DNA of 64,000 bases from contig JAQXMB010000085.1 in assembly GCA_029012425.1 (NCBI GenBank), positions 45,696-109,695 on the forward strand, in the 5' to 3' direction. This stretch comes from a bacterium (lineage in GTDB: Bacteria; Bacillota; Clostridia; Lachnospirales; Lachnospiraceae). The position numbers were made by a program, and so were the translations under genes. A model generated the notes under the pieces. The model had not been told where the DNA came from. It was given only the letters and a program-made list of their open reading frames with translations, and did not search any database. Numbering within the stretch: position 1 is the stretch's first letter; every line of letters begins with the position of its first letter. Below, one piece after another: positions 34,312-42,056 of the stretch.

Positions 34312-34860
34312 CTACTTCATCTCGATGCATTTCTTCGGGCAGTTGGAAGCACATAGACCACAGCCTACACACTTGTCCTCAGTAAGCTCCCACTTCTTCT
34401 CTGCACGATCAACATTGATTGCTTCCTGCGGACACTTCTTTGCGCAAAGTGTACAATACACACACAAATCAAGATTCGGAACCGGCTTTCCTCCGGCAGG
34501 TGCTGCCTCTGTCTCAACCACCGGTTTCTCATAGGTTGCTTCTTTTTTATCCGGTCCGGGGGTCTGGTATCCGGGAACAATTGTAAGACATTTCTTCGGA
34601 CATACTTCCGTACAATATCCACACTGAACACAATCAAAACGATTGATTGTCCATTTATTACCTGCACGATCTACAGTGATTGCACGCGGCGGGCAGCTTC
34701 TGCTGCAAAGTCCGCATAAAATACACTGATCGATAGTAATCTCAACATGTCCGCGGCTGCGTTCCGGATAAACTGCCGGTTTTGCAGGGTAACTGGTTGT
34801 TACCGGCTCGGAAAAGAGATTCTTTAACATTGTACCCGCAAAGGGCATAAATTTTGCCAT
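34312..34860 (-). CDS. echF: EchF-like polyferredoxin subunit with four [4Fe-4S] motifs
   Basis: A 182-residue protein. Four complete CxxCxxCxxxCP motifs are visible, starting at Cys46, Cys77, Cys133 and Cys164. The protein is an internal duplication. The two halves (about residues 42-95 and 129-182) align over VDRAGNKW/VDRAEKKW and end in matching CPKKCLTI/CPKKCIEM. They are joined by a Pro/Glu/Ala-rich linker (about 96-128). EchF in characterised Ech enzymes has two clusters and passes electrons from reduced ferredoxin to EchC. The doubled version implies a longer electron wire or an added electron donor. The N-terminal 40 residues resemble complex I NuoI-type starts. Confidence 0.9.
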   Translation of the reverse strand: MAKFMPFAGTMLKNLFSEPVTTSYPAKPAVYPERSRGHVEITIDQCILCGLCSRSCPPRAITVDRAGNKWTINRFDCVQCGYCTEVCPKKCLTIVPGYQTPGPDKKEATYEKPVVETEAAPAGGKPVPNLDLCVYCTLCAKKCPQEAINVDRAEKKWELTEDKCVGCGLCASNCPKKCIEMK

Positions 34861-34878
34861 CTTTTCTTCCTCCTTATC

Positions 34879-35961
34879 CTAACGCTCTGTACAACTGATA
34901 CAAGGGTCAATTGTCAAAATGAGAAGCGGAACATCTGCGAACTGACATCCCTCTAATGTCTTAAGAAGCGCGGGAATATTTGCAAAGGTAGGTGTGCGGA
35001 CTCTCATTCGGTCTAAGAACTTGGTTCCGTTTCCCTTTGAATAGTAGATTGCCTCACCTCTCGGCTGCTCTACGCGCACAAATGCCTCGCCGTTCGGATT
35101 TCCTTTCACAGGAACAATGATATCTCCTTCCGGAATCTTATCAACAGCCTGCTTAATCAGCTGAATCGACTGGAACATCTCACGAATACGAACATCGCAA
35201 CGGGCAAATGAGTCACATTCATCGCTTGTGATAACCTCAAAATCAAGATCCCCATATGCTCCGTATCCGGTCATACGAACATCTCTTGCAATTCCACTTG
35301 CACGAAGCATCGGACCTGCCGCTCCGAGATCATGCGCTTCCTGAGGTGTGAGGATACCAACACCTTTTAATCTTGAAAGCACTGACATATCATTTAAGAA
35401 TACATCTGCAATCTTGCGAAGCTCAGCTTCAAACCCTTCCAATTTGGTGACAAATGCACGCAGCATATCGTTGGGCATATCCTTTAACACGCCACCCGGC
35501 TGATTTACTGAGAAAATCACGCGACCACCGGTAGAAGCCTCAAACATATCAAGAATCTGCTCACGCATACGCCAGCACTGATAGAATAAGCTCTCAAATC
35601 CGAATCCGTCGGCCAACAGACCAAGCCAAAGCATATGTGAATGCAGACGACTCATCTCGCACCAAATGGTACGAAGATATTTTCCTCTTGTAGGGACTTC
35701 AATGTCCATAATGCTCTCAATGGTATTACAGTAAGCCATTCCGTGCATAAAACTGCAGATACCACAGGTTCTTTCTATTACATAGGTAAATTCTTTAAAA
35801 TCCTTTTTCTTAACCAAAGATTCCAATCCACGATGTACAAAACCGATGGAAGGAATCGCCTCAACAACCCGCTCATCATCGAGTACCAGATCCAGATGAA
35901 TAGGTTCGGGTAATACGGGATGCTGTGGTCCAAAAGGAACAACACTTTTTTTACTTGCCAT
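34879..35961 (-). CDS. echE: EchE-like [NiFe] hydrogenase large (catalytic) subunit, no C-terminal extension
   Basis: A 360-residue protein related to complex I NuoD. Both Ni-Fe ligand motifs are intact: RTCGICS (Cys66, Cys69) and DPCISC near the C-terminus (Cys354, Cys357). This separates it from NuoD, which has lost them. The coding region stops three residues after the last cysteine (TER). That is at or next to the point where most hydrogenases are cleaved by a maturation protease, so no removable tail is encoded. The enzyme reduces protons with ferredoxin electrons on the cytoplasmic side of the membrane. It lies between echD and echF. Confidence 0.95.
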   Translation of the reverse strand: MASKKSVVPFGPQHPVLPEPIHLDLVLDDERVVEAIPSIGFVHRGLESLVKKKDFKEFTYVIERTCGICSFMHGMAYCNTIESIMDIEVPTRGKYLRTIWCEMSRLHSHMLWLGLLADGFGFESLFYQCWRMREQILDMFEASTGGRVIFSVNQPGGVLKDMPNDMLRAFVTKLEGFEAELRKIADVFLNDMSVLSRLKGVGILTPQEAHDLGAAGPMLRASGIARDVRMTGYGAYGDLDFEVITSDECDSFARCDVRIREMFQSIQLIKQAVDKIPEGDIIVPVKGNPNGEAFVRVEQPRGEAIYYSKGNGTKFLDRMRVRTPTFANIPALLKTLEGCQFADVPLLILTIDPCISCTER

Positions 35962-35972
35962 ACTCTTACCTC

Positions 35973-36320
35973 CTACAGCTGTTTCATGGGCGTTTCTTCG
36001 TCCAAACGATACAACTTGCTACGATAATCAATAGAAATCATCTTGATCTTTACTCCAAAGAGCTCCGCCATCTCATTCTCATAAAGAAATGCAGCCGGAT
36101 AAATATTTGTAATGCTTGGAATCTCTTCATTCTCATCAATTACAAGACGAAGCGATGTCCAGTCATAATCCATACCAAAGGTATAACTCAACTCGTAGCC
36201 ATTCTCAATTCTCACTGCATGCGCCTGCATCAAACGCCAGCCACCGGTTTTCATTTCCATGACCTTCATAAGAAAATCGCCCGTCGAAATCTCGATAACA
36301 GCACAATCTTTTCCTGCCAT
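35973..36320 (-). CDS. echD: EchD-like subunit (NuoC homologue)
   Basis: A 115-residue protein with the NuoC/30-kDa pattern in its second half: LSYTFGMDYDWTSLRLVIDE, then EEIPSITNIYPAAFLYENEM and AELFGVKI. It carries no cofactor and bridges the large subunit to the rest of the membrane-bound hydrogenase. It is shorter than NuoC, as expected for Ech. It lies 15 bp after echC and 11 bp before echE. Confidence 0.9.
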   Translation of the reverse strand: MAGKDCAVIEISTGDFLMKVMEMKTGGWRLMQAHAVRIENGYELSYTFGMDYDWTSLRLVIDENEEIPSITNIYPAAFLYENEMAELFGVKIKMISIDYRSKLYRLDEETPMKQL

Positions 36321-36335
36321 ATGAACACTTCCTTT

Positions 36336-36770
36336 CTACTTGCCGGCTTTCATGGCTTCGTGTTTCTTCTGAAACAGATCTACAGCCTGAACAATTCCGT
36401 CAATAATTGACTGCGGTCTGGCTGCACAACCGGGAACATAAATATCCACCGGGATCACCGTGTCAGCTCCACCCTTAATATTGTAACATTCCTTAAATAC
36501 TCCACCGGTACATGCACAGGTTCCGATGGCACATACAACCTTCGGATTGGGCATCTGCTTATAAATCTGTTCAACGACAGATGCATTCTGTGAATTAATT
36601 CCACCGGTAATCAGAAGGATATCCGCATGCATCGGATTTCCGGTATTTACGATACCAAAGCGCTCTGCATCATAAACAGGTGTCAGACACGCCAATACTT
36701 CAATATCACATCCATTACAGCTGCTTCCATCGTAATGGATCACCCAAGGTGATCTTGATACTTTTGCCAT
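36336..36770 (-). CDS. echC: EchC-like small subunit (NuoB homologue, one [4Fe-4S] cluster)
   Basis: A 144-residue protein with the four cluster ligands of the NuoB/EchC family: Cys18 and Cys21 in SSCNGCDIE, Cys85 in AIGTCACTGG and Cys115 in VPGCAARPQ. It relays electrons from EchF to the Ni-Fe site in EchE. The short form (no N-terminal signal and no extra clusters) is typical of group 4 membrane-bound hydrogenases. It lies 19 bp after echB. Confidence 0.95.
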   Translation of the reverse strand: MAKVSRSPWVIHYDGSSCNGCDIEVLACLTPVYDAERFGIVNTGNPMHADILLITGGINSQNASVVEQIYKQMPNPKVVCAIGTCACTGGVFKECYNIKGGADTVIPVDIYVPGCAARPQSIIDGIVQAVDLFQKKHEAMKAGK

Positions 36771-36789
36771 TGCTTATTCCTCCTCTATC

Positions 36790-37662
36790 TTAACGCTGCA
36801 TCAACACAAGAATTGTAATATTGATACCACCGGAAATCAGTGTTACAAACCATGTGCTGAAAAGAAGTGTTTTCCATGTTACACGAGCAGATACATTGTC
36901 AATCAGAATCTCTAAGAAATAAGTAAGAAGAATTACAACGACTGCAACTACATAACTAATCGGATGACTGTTGACAATGAACAGTCCGACAACACCGAGC
37001 AGGAATACATATTCATACCACTCAGCAAGATGGATCAAAGCAAGATTGGAACCTACCATCTCCTGTGTCACACCCTTCACAACCTCCTGATGTGCATGAT
37101 GCGCAGTACTAAGGTCAAACGGCGACTTTCTCATCTTGATCGTGAGAATGAATAAAAATCCAATAAATACAGCCGGCATATATGCGATTGCACTGATATC
37201 TTTTGTTACGATTTCCCGAACCGCAAAAGAGTCGGTTGCAACATAAAATCCTACAGCTGTAAGAAGCACCCTCGGCTCATATGCCATCATCTGAAGTAAC
37301 TCTCTCTGACATCCGATGGAAGCATACGGAGAGTGCGTAAAAGATGATGCCAATACTAAAAACATCGCACAGGTTGTCAGTGCAAAGAAGCACAGTAACA
37401 AGTCCATACCTGCAAAGAATAAGGAACCGGTAATCACCATAAACAGTAAGTAGGTCATAACCAAAAACTTCTGTGACCGTTTAACGATTAGCGGCTCTTT
37501 CTGGAACAGCTTTATTACATCATAAAACGGCTGAAACACAGAGGGGCCTTTTCTGCCCTGCATTCTTGCAGAAATCTTACGGTCAAATCCATCCAATAAT
37601 CCACCGATAAAAGGGGCACATACCAGATATAAAATAACACAAACAATTGCTTTCACATCCAT
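36790..37662 (-). CDS. echB: EchB-like membrane subunit (NuoH homologue)
   Basis: A protein of about 290 residues with roughly eight membrane helices. NuoH-family features include LLDGFDRKISARMQGRKGPS on the cytoplasmic side, RKSPFDLSTAHHAHQEVVKG (the conserved acidic/His loop) and YFLEILIDNVSARVTW. It forms the junction between hydrophilic arm and membrane arm. I choose the ATG at 37662, which overlaps the echA stop (TAATG) and follows an AGGAGGT site; a longer reading into echA is less likely. Confidence 0.93.
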   Translation of the reverse strand: MDVKAIVCVILYLVCAPFIGGLLDGFDRKISARMQGRKGPSVFQPFYDVIKLFQKEPLIVKRSQKFLVMTYLLFMVITGSLFFAGMDLLLCFFALTTCAMFLVLASSFTHSPYASIGCQRELLQMMAYEPRVLLTAVGFYVATDSFAVREIVTKDISAIAYMPAVFIGFLFILTIKMRKSPFDLSTAHHAHQEVVKGVTQEMVGSNLALIHLAEWYEYVFLLGVVGLFIVNSHPISYVVAVVVILLTYFLEILIDNVSARVTWKTLLFSTWFVTLISGGINITILVLMQR

Positions 37663-39557
37663 TAGATAGCACCTCCTACGATCAGACACATCAGAATAAT
37701 CAGCACCGCAGCACTGATTGCAATACAGGGAGTTAAGAACTTGTCCTCACTCAGATACTCCATCATATACCAGTTTGCGGTATACAACTCCTTCTCCTCG
37801 CCCATTGCATCAATAAAGTTACGGTTATCTCCGGCATTAACACCGTTCATATAAGAAATTACATGTGTTGTCTTGCGCTTCTTCGCTCCGAAGTAGCAGA
37901 TAAGCGGAAGTACAACAATTGCAACCAAAAGAATTAACATTACAAGTACATCACTTGCATTCAAGGTCATCGTCGCAGCTCCAAACAGACTGACTACGAT
38001 TGGAATTACAAGGTATGTTGACATCGGAATGCACGACAGACAAATTGCAATCATGAAAAATGCATGTACATACAGTGAAAAATACTCATTCTTCTTCGTC
38101 ACATCGCGAAGCGGCTTGTCAACACGCGGCGGTCCGATAACCTTTGCCATCCATTTGGTCCAATAGAACATCGTTGTCGCACTACCGAATGCGATAAACA
38201 TGATCAAAAGCGGGTTGCGCGCATCAACAAATGCCTTGAATGCAGCCCATTTTGCAATCAGCATACCAAACGGTGCAAGATACATTCCTGCGATACCGAT
38301 AAGCATAATGAAGGAAAGCTTCGGCAGACGATAAATCAATCCCTGCATGTTCTCAATGTTACGGCTGTGCAAAGAGTTTTCTACTGCTCCGACATCCTGG
38401 AACATCATCGCCTTTGAAACCGCATGGAAAATAAGCAGATAGATTGCTGCCCAGATGGTCTCCTGAAGGCCGACACCTGCACAGGCGGTAATCAAGCCAA
38501 GGTTTGAAATTGTTGAATATGCAAGCACTGCTTTTGCATCTGATTTTGAAATTGCAAGCAGTGATGCGAGTAAAAAGGTTAAGCCTCCGATAAAGCTTAC
38601 CATTGTTCCGGTCAGAGTGCCTGCAAATGCAGGTGAAAGGCGAAGCAACAGATACACACCGGCCTTTACCATCGTCGCACTATGTAACAAAGCAGAAGAA
38701 GGCGTCGGTGCAACCATTGCGCCGAGCAGCCATTTAGAAAACGGCAGCTGTGCAGACTTTGTAAGCGCTGCAAAAGCGAAGCATGCAATCGGAATCACAA
38801 GTCCGTTACTTACAACCGCCTGAAGGTCTACCGAATGAATCTGGAATGCAGACTGGGCAATACCGAGCGCAAGCATCAATCCGCCAAGCAGATTCATCCA
38901 GAGTGCGCGGAAAGAATTGTTGATTGCCTCTGTCGTGCGCGTATATCCAATCAAAAGGAATGATACAATACTGGTAATCTCCCAGAAGAAATCAATCCAC
39001 AACAAGCTCTTCGAAAGCACCAGACCAAACATTGCACCGAGGAATGTAAAAATCAGCATAAAGAAATAGTATCTCTGGTCTGCGAATTCGGTGTGATGAT
39101 GATGATAGCCGTGCATATATCCCACGGCATAAATCGTGATCAATCCTCCGATAAATGCAACAATTACAACCATCAGCAGAGACAACTTATCAAGGTATAG
39201 CTGCGGTGTTTCCTCAATGGCAGGTCCGTACTGCTCTAACCATACGATCAAAACCGTCTGTACAATCGAAAGTATGCTGATGATATACTTCTTGTACTTG
39301 ATACACTGATAAACAACGAGGAACATCAGTCCTACTTCAACAATGAGAATCAATAACTCTATAAACTCATTGTGAACAGTTATCGGATTTGCTTCCTGAC
39401 CATTGGTAAGATAGTCAAAAACAAGATAGACAACTGACGCCATGATGACGGCAACCGATGTATATGCCACACCATTACGAATTTTGTTATTCCTTATCAG
39501 AAACATGAATACTGCTACCACGAACGGGAAGCAAATAAGGAACGGGATAAGATTCAT
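37662..39557 (-). CDS. echA: EchA-like membrane subunit (NuoL/Mrp antiporter homologue), first gene of hydrogenase operon
   Basis: A 631-residue protein with about 15-16 membrane helices. The proton_antipo_M core contains YYFFMLIFTFLGAMFGLVLS, LLWIDFFWEITSIVSFLLIG (the conserved Glu), AALTKSAQLPFSKWLLGAM (key Lys) and PTPSSALLHSATMVKAGVYL. EchA is the ion-translocating subunit that couples hydrogen formation from ferredoxin to an ion gradient. The ATG at 39557 has AAAGGAG 7 bases upstream. A promoter and a probable operator lie in the 111-bp gap behind the metal-sensor gene. Confidence 0.95.
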   Translation of the reverse strand: MNLIPFLICFPFVVAVFMFLIRNNKIRNGVAYTSVAVIMASVVYLVFDYLTNGQEANPITVHNEFIELLILIVEVGLMFLVVYQCIKYKKYIISILSIVQTVLIVWLEQYGPAIEETPQLYLDKLSLLMVVIVAFIGGLITIYAVGYMHGYHHHHTEFADQRYYFFMLIFTFLGAMFGLVLSKSLLWIDFFWEITSIVSFLLIGYTRTTEAINNSFRALWMNLLGGLMLALGIAQSAFQIHSVDLQAVVSNGLVIPIACFAFAALTKSAQLPFSKWLLGAMVAPTPSSALLHSATMVKAGVYLLLRLSPAFAGTLTGTMVSFIGGLTFLLASLLAISKSDAKAVLAYSTISNLGLITACAGVGLQETIWAAIYLLIFHAVSKAMMFQDVGAVENSLHSRNIENMQGLIYRLPKLSFIMLIGIAGMYLAPFGMLIAKWAAFKAFVDARNPLLIMFIAFGSATTMFYWTKWMAKVIGPPRVDKPLRDVTKKNEYFSLYVHAFFMIAICLSCIPMSTYLVIPIVVSLFGAATMTLNASDVLVMLILLVAIVVLPLICYFGAKKRKTTHVISYMNGVNAGDNRNFIDAMGEEKELYTANWYMMEYLSEDKFLTPCIAISAAVLIILMCLIVGGAI

Positions 39558-39575
39558 AGCTTAACTCCTTTCAAC

Positions 39576-39587
39576 CCCCACCTGGGG
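39576..39587. promoter_or_regulatory. Candidate CsoR/RcnR-family operator in the ech leader
   Basis: CCCCACCTGGGG is a palindrome with C-tract and G-tract arms around two bases. This is the layout of operators bound by the CsoR/RcnR family, for example the ACCCCC...GGGGT type of mycobacterial CsoR. It lies about 26 bases downstream of the predicted start of transcription and just upstream of the echA ribosome-binding site. A bound repressor could block elongation or, as a small RNA hairpin, affect translation. Confidence 0.5.
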
Positions 39588-39619
39588 ATCATATTTTGTT
39601 AAAAAAACACACAATCCGT

Positions 39620-39648
39620 ATTATAGCTCTTTTTTCGACAAAAGTTAA
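39620..39648 (-). promoter_or_regulatory. Sigma-A-like promoter of the ech-hyp operon
   Basis: The minus strand has TTAACT (-35, 39643-39648), a 17-bp spacer and a perfect TATAAT (-10, 39620-39625). Transcription would begin near 39613, 56 bases before echA. It starts 20 bp after the stop codon of the metal-sensor gene. Confidence 0.65.
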
Positions 39649-39668
39649 TAGGTAAAATGAAAAAAATC

Positions 39669-40025
39669 TTACTTTAAAAACTGGTCGATTGCCTGATTCA
39701 GATTGTCGAGTGCAAGCGTATCTTTCGTCTCCACAGCATCAACGATACAATGGCTGATATGCTCCTTTAATATCAGCTTTCCGGTGTTATTTATCGCCGA
39801 TTTTACAGCCGCAAGCTGAATGAGAACTTCTGTGCAGTCTCTGCCATCTTCCACCATTCGTTTTACTGCTTCAAGATGCCCGATTGCACGCGCAAGCCGG
39901 TTCACAATCGCCTTTACTTCCTTTGGATCATGCGTATGCGTGTGATTATGACCATGCGAATGGTCATGTTCGTGATCATGTTCATGTGTTACAACTGTTC
40001 CATCCTCAAGCGTATGTGTATGCAT
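39669..40025 (-). CDS. CsoR/RcnR-family metal-sensing repressor with His-rich N-terminal arm
   Basis: A 118-residue all-helical protein of the CsoR/RcnR/FrmR family (VNRLARAIGHLEAVKRMVED). The metal ligand fingerprint Cys64-His89-Cys93 has exactly the 25- and 29-residue spacings of CsoR Cys36-His61-Cys65. The first 32 residues hold 12 histidines in alternating His-Asp/Glu/Thr order, which could add nickel or zinc sites. The metal is not decidable from sequence: Cu(I) fits the fingerprint, while nickel fits the His arm and hydrogenase context. I start at the ATG at 40025 (AAAAGGAG, 7 bases upstream) rather than the GTG at 40043. It sits between the unknown four-gene operon and ech. Confidence 0.85.
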   Translation of the reverse strand: MHTHTLEDGTVVTHEHDHEHDHSHGHNHTHTHDPKEVKAIVNRLARAIGHLEAVKRMVEDGRDCTEVLIQLAAVKSAINNTGKLILKEHISHCIVDAVETKDTLALDNLNQAIDQFLK

Positions 40026-40050
40026 AACTTTTCTCCTTTTCACATGAAAA

Positions 40051-40084
40051 CTCCACGAATGCCTATTCCATTACATCCGTGGAG
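40051..40084 (-). terminator. Weak terminator/attenuator-like hairpin before the metal-sensor gene
   Basis: On the minus strand CTCCACG and CGTGGAG pair across a 20-base loop that contains the stop codon of the upstream coiled-coil gene; TTTT follows. The stem is short and the loop long. It may reduce read-through from the four-gene operon into the sensor gene. Confidence 0.3.
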
Positions 40085-41247
40085 AGTTTATCTACTGACT
40101 CAATAATTCCTCGAATCTCATCCTCATATTCCGGGTGAAGCTTCATCAGACGATCGATCTGTGTTCTTTCTTCCTTTACAACATTACTGTTATATTGAAT
40201 TCTTGCGCGAAGCTTTTGTCTGCGGACAAGCAGATTGTGTTTTGTCTCAGACATTTCACCGGAGCTGAGTAATGCACGAGGCTGATCGATCCAGACACGA
40301 GAATCATATAAATGCAATTCCTTCAGCAAACGCACAAGCTTTGTGTTGAAGTATGCCAGATCGTCATTGTTTCGAAGATAGCGATCTCTCTGGCGAATTG
40401 CCTCTAAATATTCTTCCCACATGTACTCTAATTCTCTGGCATCCTTCACATGATATTTTTCATTGGCATAATCAACCGCATTCGTAATATTTACATATTT
40501 TATCTTGGTCTTGTTCAAAAGAGTAATTGCATGATTGGCATTTACCTGCGACCGGTTGATCTCAAGTATGGCATTCTGATATTTATGAAAGACAAAAAAT
40601 CCTCCGCCGGCCGCTGCAAAAGCGGTAAGAAGCCACCCCCAGGTGACATCAATTTCAAAACCCGTATCTAATACGAACAACAATATCATAATCAGGAAAA
40701 AAACTGAGAATACGATGTATGCCGCTAATCGAAGCACATATTTTTCATGCATCTTTTCGTTGCGCAAAAGCATCCACTGCATTTTTTCTCCCTCAAGATA
40801 AGTCATGTCACGCTTAACCGTCGCCTGATAGGTCTCATTTGTCTGCATTTTCCGAATAATATCCGGCATCTGAGTCTCAAGCTGTTCAATCATCGAAAAC
40901 TGTGCATCCGATATCTTCTTTGAGGTATTCAAATAGGTATCTCTCGCATCATTCAATCGAAGAATATTCTCCGCAACCTCTCGAATGGGCGCCATTTGTT
41001 CTTCTGAAAGATCCGAAAGGAGCTCAATATCTGTCAAATAGTTTGTCACTACCTGATATTCCTTCTTCTCATCCTCAAGTTCCTTTGCCGCGTTAATAAT
41101 CTGTTCGCAATGATCGAGTACATCATGACCTACCTTGTGTTGTTTTTCATCCGCACCCTCATCAAACAACGCTTCATCATCTGTTACTAGCACAGCAGAA
41201 GAATCATCTTTTTTCAATTTTTGAAGCATTCGTTTTAGAAATCCCAT
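40063..41247 (-). CDS. Uncharacterised coiled-coil protein with a two-helix membrane hairpin
   Basis: A 394-residue protein I do not recognise. An acidic start (about 20-40) is followed by a long helical, Glu/Gln/Lys-rich part (about 45-165) with coiled-coil character. Two closely spaced membrane helices follow (about 171-193 and 202-221, the second with a run of Ala/Gly). A second charged helical part covers 225-390. Both ends are therefore likely on the same, cytoplasmic side. It is the last gene of a tight four-gene operon (8 bp after the TPR gene) and could anchor the others to the membrane. No catalytic motif was seen. Confidence 0.75.
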   Translation of the reverse strand: MGFLKRMLQKLKKDDSSAVLVTDDEALFDEGADEKQHKVGHDVLDHCEQIINAAKELEDEKKEYQVVTNYLTDIELLSDLSEEQMAPIREVAENILRLNDARDTYLNTSKKISDAQFSMIEQLETQMPDIIRKMQTNETYQATVKRDMTYLEGEKMQWMLLRNEKMHEKYVLRLAAYIVFSVFFLIMILLFVLDTGFEIDVTWGWLLTAFAAAGGGFFVFHKYQNAILEINRSQVNANHAITLLNKTKIKYVNITNAVDYANEKYHVKDARELEYMWEEYLEAIRQRDRYLRNNDDLAYFNTKLVRLLKELHLYDSRVWIDQPRALLSSGEMSETKHNLLVRRQKLRARIQYNSNVVKEERTQIDRLMKLHPEYEDEIRGIIESVDKLSTDVME

Positions 41248-41255
41248 TGATACTC

Positions 41256-42041
41256 CTAACCATCACATTCCATACGGTAATTGTCATTCCAACTGATTAA
41301 TAACTGATCAACCGGCTCCGTCAAACGGCACTCATAGATCTCTTTCTCGAGCAACTGTTCCATATGTCCACGCTCCGTCGCAATCTGATTCGCATATGAC
41401 ATAAATCGTGAAGAAAGCTCCGCAAGCAATTCTTCTTTTCCGGACAAAACAGCAACATCAACCGCCTGTTTGAGTGTCTCATGCCGGTGATTCAGACTAT
41501 ATCCTCTCACAAAGCACAGAAATGCTTCCTCATAGTCAAAAAGTCTCGCATAGGCACATCCCAAATTGCTCCAAATATCCCCGGCAACATGCCCCTGTTT
41601 TTCCAGAAAGCTCTCATCATTCAAAAGAACCCGATATGCATGAATCGCCTGAACCAAATCATTTCTGACAAAAAATTGATCTGCATACTGTTTTTTTGCC
41701 TCCAAGCCACTCATGTGATCATATTTGTGAAGCTTCACATTCAGTATCTGCATCTCACTCGGCGTAAGATATCCGCCAGCCGTCTCAAGCGGCAGAAAAA
41801 AATCTACCAGACCACAGCCTTTCGAAAGCTTTTCATCCAGGACTTTCGCCAATTCCGGCAGATTCAATTCCGCATCCACCCAACGAACAAACTGCGGCTT
41901 TAAAAAATCCTCGCCTGCAACAAAGTTTGAAGTCTGTGCATAAAACATCAATTCTTCCAGAGAATAGATATTCAGTTTTCCGTTTTCAATATAGTAAGGC
42001 GTTTTTGCACGCTCATTTCTGCATAATATCAGATTCCCCAT
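41256..42041 (-). CDS. Uncharacterised TPR-containing protein of the four-gene operon
   Basis: A 261-residue soluble protein with no clear relative outside this operon type. The N-terminal 60 residues include the MGNLILCRNERAKTPYYIEN start and YSLEELMFYAQT. The middle and C-terminal part looks like two to three TPR-type helix pairs, with AIHAYRVLLND, WSNLGCAYARLFDYEEAFLC and FVRGYSLNHRHETLKQAV at about residues 130-205. TPR units usually dock partner peptides. It lies 15 bp after the Hsp70-like gene and 8 bp before the membrane coiled-coil gene. Confidence 0.75.
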   Translation of the reverse strand: MGNLILCRNERAKTPYYIENGKLNIYSLEELMFYAQTSNFVAGEDFLKPQFVRWVDAELNLPELAKVLDEKLSKGCGLVDFFLPLETAGGYLTPSEMQILNVKLHKYDHMSGLEAKKQYADQFFVRNDLVQAIHAYRVLLNDESFLEKQGHVAGDIWSNLGCAYARLFDYEEAFLCFVRGYSLNHRHETLKQAVDVAVLSGKEELLAELSSRFMSYANQIATERGHMEQLLEKEIYECRLTEPVDQLLISWNDNYRMECDG

Positions 42042-42056
42042 ACCATTCCTCTATCA

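Noticed and set aside
34879..39557. Complex I (Nuo) instead of hydrogenase
   Set aside because: The NuoD-like subunit keeps all four Ni-Fe cysteines, only six subunits are present, and hypCDE follow.
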